A stretch of 10,462 nt of DNA, taken from the NCBI GenBank assembly GCA_947472705.1, contig CANJDA010000070.1, forward strand, positions 1-10,462. The letters are read 5' to 3'. Position numbers and translations under genes: made by a program. This DNA is from Flavobacteriaceae bacterium (GTDB taxonomy: Bacteria > Bacteroidota > Bacteroidia > Flavobacteriales > Flavobacteriaceae). The notes below the pieces were generated by a model, which made no database searches, was not told where the DNA came from, and saw only the letters and a list, made by a program, of their open reading frames with translations. Of the stretch, positions 1-5,307 are shown piece by piece (positions within the stretch are counted from its first letter, which is position 1; the number at the start of each line of letters is the position of its first letter).

Positions 1-30
1 AATACTTCTCAACTCTCTAGTTGTTTTCAT
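1..30 (-). CDS. 5' end of a divergent leftward gene, product unknown (partial)
   Basis: An ATG on the minus strand at 30-28 opens a frame reading MKTTRELRSI, which continues without a stop to the window edge. The support is positional: a perfect minus-strand -7 element (TATATTTG) ends 21 bases upstream of this ATG. The same spacing is seen for other genes in the window. Ten residues are too few to recognise a family. There is no hydrophobic run in what can be seen, so nothing suggests a signal peptide. The gene would be divergent from the SRPBCC/GyrI-like gene and share its intergenic promoter region. It could be a chance ATG, and the neighbouring sequence to the left would settle it. Confidence 0.45.
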   Translation of the reverse strand, partial: MKTTRELRSI

Positions 31-51
31 GGATTTTTTTTTGATTTCGAA

Positions 52-59
52 CAAATATA
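52..59 (-). promoter_or_regulatory. Bacteroidota -7 promoter element for the leftward partial gene
   Basis: The minus strand reads TATATTTG, a perfect match to the TAnnTTTG element recognised by the Bacteroidota housekeeping sigma factor. Transcription would start about 7 bases further left, leaving a short leader before the ATG at 30-28. No TTG-type -33 element at the usual spacing is evident. Confidence 0.5.
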
Positions 60-108
60 AACATTCTGCAATTATTAAATCTAAACTATTTTACTGCTAT
101 TAAATTCA

Positions 109-116
109 TAACTTTG
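109..116 (+). promoter_or_regulatory. Bacteroidota -7 promoter element for the SRPBCC/GyrI-like gene
   Basis: TAACTTTG matches TAnnTTTG perfectly. It lies 20 bases before the ATG at 137, so the 5' leader would be about 14 bases. No clear -33 element is visible. Together with the element at 52-59 on the other strand it makes this gap a divergent promoter region. Confidence 0.6.
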
Positions 117-136
117 TGACACCTAAAAATTGATTC

Positions 137-1243
137 ATGAGAATTTTGAAATACATTTTCCTGCTAATACTTCTTGCCTTTATTGGCATAACTGTTTATG
201 TAGCTACCCAAAAAGGAAATTTTGAAATATCAAAAAGCAATATTATAAAAGTGCAAAGAAGCACCGTATTTGATTATATCAATGATTATAAAAATTGGGA
301 AACCTTTGGGTCATGGATGAAAAAAGAAAATAATATTAAATTTGATTACCCATCAAAAACAATTGGGGCTGGCGGTAGTAGCTCTTGGGAAAGTGGCTCA
401 GATAATGGAAAAATTAAAACAATTTTTGTCAAGGAGAATAACAGCATAATTCAAAAAACTAACTTTAACGGAACAGATGCTACAATAAATTGGACTTTTA
501 AAGATACAGTTGGAGGAACAAAAGTTTCTATTTATTGTAAAGGTGAAATGGATTTGTTGACTAAAATTTCAACTTTTTTTAAAGGCGGAATTTCTTCAAT
601 ATTAGATGATACTTTTGAAAAAAGTTTAATTAATCTAGATAAAACGTTAGATTATGAAATAAAAACCTATTCTATAAAAGTAAATGGAATATCTCAAAGA
701 TCTTCTGGATTTTGTTTAAAACAAACGGTTTCTTGTAAAATCAAAAATATTTCAAAGAATATCAAAATTATAATGCCAAGAATGATTCATTTTTTTAAAA
801 AGAATAAAATTGCTATGCATGGAAAAGCATTTGTCCTTTATGATCGTTATGATTTAGCTAATGATTTTGTGACTTTTTCTGTATGTGTTCCAACAACTAA
901 TCAGGTATTTGTAATGCCTGGAAGCGATATAGAATCAAGCGAAATAATTGCGTTTACTTGTTTGAAAACGACTTTAATTGGGGACTATTCACACACTAAA
1001 GAAGCATGGGTTAAAGCCAAAAAGTATATTTCTGATAATGGTTATACTGAAAACCTTGCTGGAAAATATACAGAAGTATTTATCAAAACCATTGATGATA
1101 TTAAACAACCATCTAAATGGGTTACAGAAATCTACATTCCTGTTTTTCCTAAAACCGAAATATCTCAACCTGATAAAATTCAAGCATCTTCAGTTAATAT
1201 TCAATTAGACCCAAATACAACACCAGCTGAGCAAATACCTTAA
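137..1243 (+). CDS. Membrane-anchored SRPBCC / GyrI-like ligand-binding protein
   Basis: This is a 368-residue protein with three visible parts. Residues about 4-23 form one hydrophobic helix (an uncleaved N-terminal anchor, or a signal peptide). Residues about 33-175 have the pattern of the SRPBCC/polyketide cyclase fold, with an early VFDYINDYKNW segment typical of its first helix. Residues about 225-338 resemble the GyrI-like/AraC effector-binding domain, including an AWVKAKKYISDNGY helix and a final EIYIPV strand. Both folds bind small hydrophobic or cationic ligands in the known families, but no ligand can be read from sequence. There is no DNA-binding domain, so it is not itself a transcription factor. 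The last 25 residues are a Pro/Thr/Gln-rich tail. The ATG is chosen because it follows a perfect -7 element by 20 bases. The gene ends 59 bases before the sigma factor start, and whether they share a transcript is unclear. Similar fusions are common in Flavobacteria and are usually annotated only by domain. Confidence 0.8.
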   Translation: MRILKYIFLLILLAFIGITVYVATQKGNFEISKSNIIKVQRSTVFDYINDYKNWETFGSWMKKENNIKFDYPSKTIGAGGSSSWESGSDNGKIKTIFVKENNSIIQKTNFNGTDATINWTFKDTVGGTKVSIYCKGEMDLLTKISTFFKGGISSILDDTFEKSLINLDKTLDYEIKTYSIKVNGISQRSSGFCLKQTVSCKIKNISKNIKIIMPRMIHFFKKNKIAMHGKAFVLYDRYDLANDFVTFSVCVPTTNQVFVMPGSDIESSEIIAFTCLKTTLIGDYSHTKEAWVKAKKYISDNGYTENLAGKYTEVFIKTIDDIKQPSKWVTEIYIPVFPKTEISQPDKIQASSVNIQLDPNTTPAEQIP

Positions 1244-1260
1244 TTTTTTAATAAAAATTA
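1241..1260 (+). terminator. AT-only inverted repeat at the end of the SRPBCC/GyrI-like gene
   Basis: A perfect 8-bp inverted repeat, TAATTTTT and AAAAATTA around a TAAT loop, begins at the stop codon itself. It has no GC pairs and no long T-run follows, so it would be a weak terminator at best. It may simply reflect AT-rich composition. If it is inactive, the sigma-factor cassette could receive read-through transcription. Confidence 0.25.
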
Positions 1261-1272
1261 AACCTTTTCTGT

Positions 1273-1280
1273 TATCTTTA
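1273..1280 (+). promoter_or_regulatory. Candidate -7 element for the sigma-factor cassette
   Basis: TATCTTTA matches TAnnTTTG in all but the last base and would start transcription near 1287, about 16 bases before the TTG start codon. A second near-match, TTACTTTG at 1298-1305, overlaps the start codon. It would place transcription downstream of that codon, so it cannot serve the start at 1303. A promoter recognised by the ECF factor itself is also possible and could not be identified by eye. Confidence 0.35.
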
Positions 1281-1302
1281 TTCCAATAGTTAAATTTTTA
1301 CT

Positions 1303-1845
1303 TTGCAGGAAGAAAAGGAATTTATCGCAGACTTACTAAATCCAAAAACGCAAAATCTAGCGTTTCAAAAGCTTTTGCATAATTACCAAAAACCTTTATA
1401 CAATCATATCAGGAATATAGTTCTTAAACATGATGATGCTGATGACGTACTACAAAATACATTTATCAAAGTATTTAGGTATCTAAAAGATTTTAAAGGT
1501 GATAGTAAATTATTTTCTTGGATGTATCGCATTGCTACCAATGAAGCCATTAGTTTTATAAATCATAAAGCTAAACGGAATGGTGTAACCAGTGAAGCTT
1601 TACAAAGCAAAATTGTGGATAACTTGAAAGCTGATAGTTATTTCGATGGAAATGAAATTCAATACAAATTGCAAAAAGCAATAGCATTGTTGCCCGAAAA
1701 ACAACAGCTAGTTTTTAAAATGAAATATTATGAAGAAATTAAATATGAAGATATGTCAGAAATTTTAGGCACTTCAGTTGGTGCTTTGAAAGCATCATAC
1801 CATCATGCAGTTAAAAAAATCGAAAATTATATTACAACTAATTAA
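1303..1845 (+). CDS. ECF-type RNA polymerase sigma factor (sigma-70 family)
   Basis: This 180-residue protein has the two-domain plan of extracytoplasmic-function sigma factors, which direct RNA polymerase to a stress or envelope regulon. Region 2 spans about residues 22-90, with the acidic DDADDVLQNTFIKVF block of region 2.2 and the SWMYRIATNEAISF segment of regions 2.3-2.4. Region 4 spans about 123-175, with PEKQQLVFKMKYYEE followed by the helix-turn-helix ILGTSVGALKASYHHAVKKI. The length is normal for the class. The start is unusual: an in-frame TAA lies at 1291-1293 and the first in-frame Met is residue 74, inside region 2. The protein must therefore begin at a non-ATG codon, and TTG at 1303 is the best choice because region 2 needs the residues that follow. 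It is the first gene of a three-gene cassette, 31 bases before the membrane protein presumed to control it. The regulon cannot be inferred from this window. Confidence 0.9.
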   Translation: MQEEKEFIADLLNPKTQNLAFQKLLHNYQKPLYNHIRNIVLKHDDADDVLQNTFIKVFRYLKDFKGDSKLFSWMYRIATNEAISFINHKAKRNGVTSEALQSKIVDNLKADSYFDGNEIQYKLQKAIALLPEKQQLVFKMKYYEEIKYEDMSEILGTSVGALKASYHHAVKKIENYITTN

Positions 1846-1876
1846 ACCTTTTAAGTAAACATTTGTCATAAAGACC

Positions 1877-2290
1877 ATGAAAGAATTTAAATTAGAAAAT
1901 GAACCTAAAATAACCTCAGGATTTTCGATTCCCGGTGGTTACTTTGATACTTTTCCAAATAAAATTTTTAATCCGTTACCAAAGAATGAATCTAAAATTC
2001 TTTCGGTTTTTAGTTTAAAAAAACAATGGTATTTAGCTGCAGCCGCAATTGTAGTTTTAATGTTATCTATTCCATTATACAACGATTACAATTTAGTTCA
2101 AGATGAAGTTGATTCTGCAACTTTAGAAAATTATTTGGCATATCAAGCTAACATTTCGGAAGAAGACATAGTAAACTTACTGGACGAAAATGAATTAAAA
2201 AAAATAAATTTAGATTTAAAAATTCGAGACAAAGACATAGAAGAAATATTAAATTCAAACATCAATTTAGAACAATATATTTTAGACTAA
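1877..2290 (+). CDS. Small single-pass membrane protein, putative anti-sigma factor
   Basis: This 137-residue protein has no recognisable anti-sigma domain by eye: no zinc-binding HxxxCxxC motif is present. Residues 1-50 are a likely cytoplasmic segment with the short motif FSIPGGYFDTF (16-26). Similar 'IP..YF..F' stretches recur near the N-terminus of small membrane proteins next to sigma factors in Bacteroidota. Residues about 51-68 form one transmembrane helix. Lysines just before it and acidic residues after it predict N-in, C-out topology. Residues 70-137 are acidic and helical, with an NYLAYQANISEEDIVNLLDE stretch, and would lie in the periplasm. The gene sits between the ECF sigma factor (31-base gap) and the Spy-like protein (4-base gap). 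That position and topology support a role in tethering the sigma factor and relaying an envelope signal. The role is inferred from context only. Confidence 0.7.
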   Translation: MKEFKLENEPKITSGFSIPGGYFDTFPNKIFNPLPKNESKILSVFSLKKQWYLAAAAIVVLMLSIPLYNDYNLVQDEVDSATLENYLAYQANISEEDIVNLLDENELKKINLDLKIRDKDIEEILNSNINLEQYILD

Positions 2291-2294
2291 TATT

Positions 2295-2756
2295 ATGAAA
2301 ATCAATAAAATAATTTCGCTAATTATAGCATTTGTTTCGCTAAGTGTATGTGCTCAAGATGGTCCTTTTATGCGCAAAAAGAAAGAACAAATTAAAGCTT
2401 TAAAAGTGGCATTTATCACTAATGAGTTAGAATTAACTTCAGAAGAATCAGCTAAATTTTGGCCATTGTATAATGCCTACGAGGATAAACAACAAGAAAT
2501 TAAAAAACAAAAATTAAAAGGTTATTTAAACCGAATGGATGATGACTCTTTTGATAAATTATCCGATAAAGAAGCTACAGTTATGTTAGCACAAATGGAA
2601 AGTTCTGAAGATGAATTATTTCAAGCTAAAAAGAAATTTGTTGCCAGTTTAAAAGGTGTTATTTCTCCATTAAAAATATTAAAACTTAAGAGATCCGAAG
2701 AAAATTTTAATCGAAAATTACTTCAACAATACCGAGACAAGAAATTAGGAAAGTAA
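2295..2756 (+). CDS. Periplasmic Spy/CpxP-like protein, putative sensor of the ECF sigma factor
   Basis: This 153-residue exported protein has a signal peptide at residues 1-20, with probable cleavage after VCA before QDG. The mature part is almost wholly helical and highly charged. It carries the LELTSEESAKFWPLYNAYED segment (45-64) that resembles the helix start in the Spy/CpxP family, periplasmic chaperone-like proteins that report or buffer misfolded envelope proteins. Homologues beside sigma factors in Flavobacteria are commonly called 'sensor of ECF-type sigma factor', a label based mainly on position. The ATG follows the preceding stop by 4 bases, so translation is likely coupled. A strong terminator begins right at its stop codon and closes the cassette. 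A reasonable model is that it binds unfolded protein or a metal and acts through the periplasmic domain of the membrane protein upstream. The exact ligand is unknown. Confidence 0.75.
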   Translation: MKINKIISLIIAFVSLSVCAQDGPFMRKKKEQIKALKVAFITNELELTSEESAKFWPLYNAYEDKQQEIKKQKLKGYLNRMDDDSFDKLSDKEATVMLAQMESSEDELFQAKKKFVASLKGVISPLKILKLKRSEENFNRKLLQQYRDKKLGK

Positions 2757-2788
2757 AAATAAGAGAGCAATTAGCTCTCTTATTTTTT
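2755..2788. terminator. Bidirectional rho-independent terminator between convergent genes
   Basis: A 14-bp perfect stem pairs 2755-2768 with 2774-2787. Its core is AAGAGAGC / GCTCTCTT around an AATTA loop. A-tract and T-tract flanks provide a U-run on both strands. It starts within the stop codon of the Spy-like gene and contains the stop codon of the leftward Asp-box gene (2782-2780). One hairpin therefore serves both transcripts. Confidence 0.85.
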
Positions 2789-3820
2789 GAACACAATTTT
2801 GATTATTTTATTTTTACCAGCAGCAAAAGCTGTATGTTCATTTATAAAACGAATTGTAAATAAATCATTATCATCTGATAATTTCCTCCAAGTATTTCCT
2901 CCATCATTTGAATAATGAATTCCAAGTGCTCCAACAGCAACAATTTCATTTCCTTTAGATTTTGGAACGAATTGTACACAAGATGCATATCCAAAACCAG
3001 AGTTATCAGCTATTAATTTCCATGTTTTTCCGCCATCATAAGTCATGGCTTTGTTTTGAAAATTTTGATAGGGTACTTCATAATTCCCGCCAGCAATGAT
3101 ACCAATCGATTCATTATAAAAATCAGAAGTAAAAATTCCTGTCATGATTTTGCCTTGAATAATTGGAGTTTCAATTATGTGCCAAGATTTTCCTTTATTC
3201 TCTGAATAAAAAACTCTTGACTTTACTCCACCAGAAACAACCCATGCTTTATCACCTTTAATAGATATATTAGTATTGCTTGCTGCAAATGCTGCTTCAC
3301 CATCAAAAATTTTAGGCAGATTTTTACAATGCATTTTTTTCCACGTTTGTCCACTATCTTTTGTAATTAGTATAGAAAGACAATTTTCAGTTGGGTCACC
3401 TATAGCAATTCCTTCCTTATCATTCCAAAAATTCATACTATCATAAAAGACTTTTTCATTCAATTCTGAATATACTTTTTCAACACTTAAATCTGATTTG
3501 TTTATTTTAAAAATAAATGCTGGATTACCAATATTAGCGATAAAAATTGATATAGCATTCTGAGTAATACTCCTGAATTCCATTTTCAACTTGTCACTTT
3601 GAATTAGTTTTTCAACTTTCTCTCCTGTTTTAAAATTGTAAAACCCAAAACGGTTTTGATCACCTGCATACCATATTTTATCTTTATCAACTAAGAGAGC
3701 TCTTATGCTTATTTTTTTATTTAAAATTGTATCAATAGTAATCGATTGAAATTTTTGACAAACAGAATTATTGCTTAAGCACAATAAAAAAAGTACTGAA
3801 AGGAAAATATTGATTTTCAT
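2780..3820 (-). CDS. Exported Asp-box (BNR/sortilin-like) beta-propeller protein
   Basis: The product is 346 residues from the chosen start and begins with a signal peptide of about 21 residues ending near SVC/QKF. The rest has the repeat pattern of a beta-propeller with Asp-boxes (S/T-x-D-x-G-x-T/S-W). These appear as TKDSGQTW (153-160), SENKGKSW (206-213, with Asn for Asp), TYDGGKTW (260-267) and SNDGGNTW (304-311). Such folds occur in sialidases, sortilin and YCF48-type assembly factors. Flavobacterial members are often labelled 'oxidoreductase' without proof, and no catalytic sialidase arginine triad or cofactor motif is evident here. An ATG three codons upstream (3829) gives the same frame. 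The inner one is preferred because MKIN starts the signal peptide in the usual way. There is no T9SS sorting domain, so it is probably periplasmic. It converges on the sigma cassette and is divergent from the Asn/Arg-rich protein. Confidence 0.75.
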   Translation of the reverse strand: MKINIFLSVLFLLCLSNNSVCQKFQSITIDTILNKKISIRALLVDKDKIWYAGDQNRFGFYNFKTGEKVEKLIQSDKLKMEFRSITQNAISIFIANIGNPAFIFKINKSDLSVEKVYSELNEKVFYDSMNFWNDKEGIAIGDPTENCLSILITKDSGQTWKKMHCKNLPKIFDGEAAFAASNTNISIKGDKAWVVSGGVKSRVFYSENKGKSWHIIETPIIQGKIMTGIFTSDFYNESIGIIAGGNYEVPYQNFQNKAMTYDGGKTWKLIADNSGFGYASCVQFVPKSKGNEIVAVGALGIHYSNDGGNTWRKLSDDNDLFTIRFINEHTAFAAGKNKIIKIVFKK

Positions 3821-3864
3821 TAAAAACATTTGAAATATTAGCTAATATACAATTATTATTTTGG

Positions 3865-3884
3865 TTAAGATTTGATTAAGATTT
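3865..3884. promoter_or_regulatory. TTAAGATTT direct repeat with 11-bp period, candidate response-regulator site
   Basis: TTAAGATTT occurs at 3865-3873 and again at 3876-3884, so the two copies are one helical turn apart in direct orientation. OmpR/PhoB-family response regulators bind head-to-tail half sites with this period; the PmrA box, with TTAAG-like halves, is a known example. The site lies in the gap between two divergent exported-protein genes, neither of which has a perfect -7 element nearby. It could be an activator site for either gene. Chance in AT-rich sequence is not excluded. Confidence 0.35.
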
Positions 3885-3955
3885 AATGAAAAAAAATTAT
3901 GGCACAGTAATTGGATGTTTCCATTAAAAGTAATAATCATTAAAAATATTATATT

Positions 3956-5161
3956 ATGAAAACTAAAATTATGACCTTAGTATTTCTGTCTTCTTTGAAT
4001 ATGACAAGTGTTTTTGCACAAGACAGAACTACAGTTACAGCCAATAATTCTGAAATTAGTGATAATTTAGATCTACGTGCAGTAGCTTCAATTTTTGGAG
4101 ATTCTCAAGATTTAGCTGATTTTGAAAGAAGGCTAAACGACCCAAAAATTCAGATTTCTAATTTGGATTTAAATGAAGATAATCAAGTAGATTATTTACG
4201 TGTGATTGAAACCATTGAAGGCAATGATCACTTAATTGTCATTCAATCTGTTCTAGGTCGAGATACTTATCAGGATGTTGCTACTGTTGAAGTGCAAAAA
4301 GATAGAAATAATCATGTTCAAGTTCAAGTAGTTGGAGATGTATATATGTATGGAACAAATTACATATATGAACCTATTTATGTTAGCACTCCAGTAATTT
4401 ACGCATCATTTTGGATAGGTAGCTATCGTCCATATTATTCTTCTTGGTATTGGGGATACTACCCTACATACTATTATGCTTGGGAGCCTTGTCCGATATT
4501 TCGTTACAGAAGCCACATAGGCATTTGCATTAATAATTATAACAGTTACAACTATGCAAATTATAGAAGATGTGAAGTAACTTATAATTCATACCGAGGC
4601 CGCAGAGGAAATGCTTATGAAACCCGTTATCCAAGCCGTTCGTTTGGGTACAGAAACAGCAGTTATGCCAATCGTTATGAATTGGACAAGACCCGAAACA
4701 CTAGAACAGTAGGCAATCGCAATGAAATGGCTATGAATAGCCCGAGAAGTAACAGCTACAGCAACATTATTCCAAGAGGTAATGATGGTATTAAATATGA
4801 ATCTCCAAGAACTTTTAGTCAGAATGATAATAGTCCGAGAAACAGTGTTGGTACCCGTACCGAAACCCCAAAAAGTTTTGGTCAAAACACCAACAGTCCG
4901 AGAACCAATATTCCCGGAACGGTAAACGTAGAACCTAAAGGTGTTGCTTTACCGAGAAATGTGAGAACTCAAGAAGTGAATACTAATGATACTCCGAGTT
5001 ATGGTACACAACGAAATGCCGCACATCCTAGAAGCAATTCTCGTTATGAAACACCCAGAAATACAACTTCACAAGGTGGAGGTAATAGAAGTTTGGCTAC
5101 TAGAAACAACAATGGCGGTGAAAATTCAAGAAGTAACAGCGGCGGTAATGGAAGAAGATAA
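3956..5161 (+). CDS. Exported protein with EF-hand-like loop and Asn/Ser/Arg-rich repetitive tail
   Basis: The family is not one with a known function. A signal peptide covers residues 1-21 (SVFA/QD). Residues about 37-135 form a compact, non-repetitive domain. It holds DLNEDNQVDYL (71-81), with Asp71, Asn73, Asp75 and Asp79 spaced as in an EF-hand or dockerin calcium loop. Residues 130-178 are very rich in Tyr and Trp (IYEPIYVS, YYSSWYWGYYP). They could form a membrane-associated or surface-binding segment. From about 205 to the end (401) the chain is dominated by Asn, Ser, Arg, Gly and Pro and is predicted disordered and strongly basic. It carries repeated S/T-P-R/K motifs at 262, 283, 293, 304, 314 and 366. 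The ATG at 3956 is the only start that leaves an intact signal peptide. The gene is divergent from the Asp-box protein across a TTAAG direct repeat and ends before a strong terminator. An envelope or nucleic-acid/polyanion-binding role is possible but unproven. Confidence 0.75.
   Translation: MKTKIMTLVFLSSLNMTSVFAQDRTTVTANNSEISDNLDLRAVASIFGDSQDLADFERRLNDPKIQISNLDLNEDNQVDYLRVIETIEGNDHLIVIQSVLGRDTYQDVATVEVQKDRNNHVQVQVVGDVYMYGTNYIYEPIYVSTPVIYASFWIGSYRPYYSSWYWGYYPTYYYAWEPCPIFRYRSHIGICINNYNSYNYANYRRCEVTYNSYRGRRGNAYETRYPSRSFGYRNSSYANRYELDKTRNTRTVGNRNEMAMNSPRSNSYSNIIPRGNDGIKYESPRTFSQNDNSPRNSVGTRTETPKSFGQNTNSPRTNIPGTVNVEPKGVALPRNVRTQEVNTNDTPSYGTQRNAAHPRSNSRYETPRNTTSQGGGNRSLATRNNNGGENSRSNSGGNGRR
4799..4921 (+). 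repeat. 63-nt in-frame degenerate tandem repeat (two copies)
   Basis: Within the basic tail, residues 282-302 and 303-322 align as a 21-residue repeat. ESPRTFSQNDNSPRN is matched by ETPKSFGQNTNSPRT, and each copy ends in a Gly-Thr. At the DNA level copy 1 is 4799-4861 and copy 2 starts at 4862. Many differences are silent or conservative, so the duplication is old enough to have diverged while the SPR spacing was kept. Confidence 0.7.
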
Positions 5162-5190
5162 ATTGTTTATATATAGGTTTTGATGTTGTT

Positions 5191-5223
5191 AAAAATCACC
5201 ACAAAAAGTGGTGATTTTTTTTT
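5191..5223 (+). terminator. Rho-independent terminator after the Asn/Ser/Arg-rich protein gene
   Basis: A perfect 12-bp stem, AAAAATCACCAC (5191-5202) with GTGGTGATTTTT (5208-5219), encloses an AAAAA loop and runs into a stretch of nine T residues at 5215-5223. It lies 30 bases after the stop codon. It isolates the kup promoter from upstream transcription. Confidence 0.9.
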
Positions 5224-5277
5224 AGTTACTGCACCTTAAAAATAAACACTTAAAAAAAAAATTATTTTAAAAAAACA

Positions 5278-5289
5278 GTACATTTGTAC
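5278..5289 (+). promoter_or_regulatory. kup promoter: perfect -7 element inside a palindrome
   Basis: TACATTTG at 5279-5286 matches TAnnTTTG perfectly and lies 21 bases before the kup ATG, giving a leader of roughly 15 bases. That is too short for a riboswitch. The element is embedded in the 12-bp palindrome GTACA-TT-TGTAC (5278-5289). A repressor bound there would occlude the promoter, but such a short palindrome could be chance. Confidence 0.6.
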
Positions 5290-5307
5290 CGGTTTTAAAA
5301 ATCATTT

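Noticed and set aside
1298..1305. TTACTTTG as the promoter of the sigma factor
   Set aside because: Transcription from it would begin downstream of the only usable start codon, so it cannot drive the gene as annotated.
1858..1865. AACATTTG as an internal promoter for the putative anti-sigma gene
   Set aside because: It matches TAnnTTTG in 7 of 8 positions but leaves only 11 bases to the ATG, and the tight gene spacing already implies co-transcription.
2780..3820. Sialidase activity for the Asp-box protein
   Set aside because: Asp-boxes are structural. No arginine triad or Tyr/Glu nucleophile pattern of sialidases was found, so only the fold is called.
4589..4885. Open frame of 98 codons on the minus strand, antisense to the basic repeat tail
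   Set aside because: It lies wholly within the Asn/Ser/Arg-rich gene, its composition mirrors the complement of the repeats, and it has no start context or promoter.
5224..5307. Possible riboswitch or leader RNA before kup, such as a c-di-AMP type
   Set aside because: The perfect -7 element leaves a leader of only about 15 bases, too short for any structured RNA.
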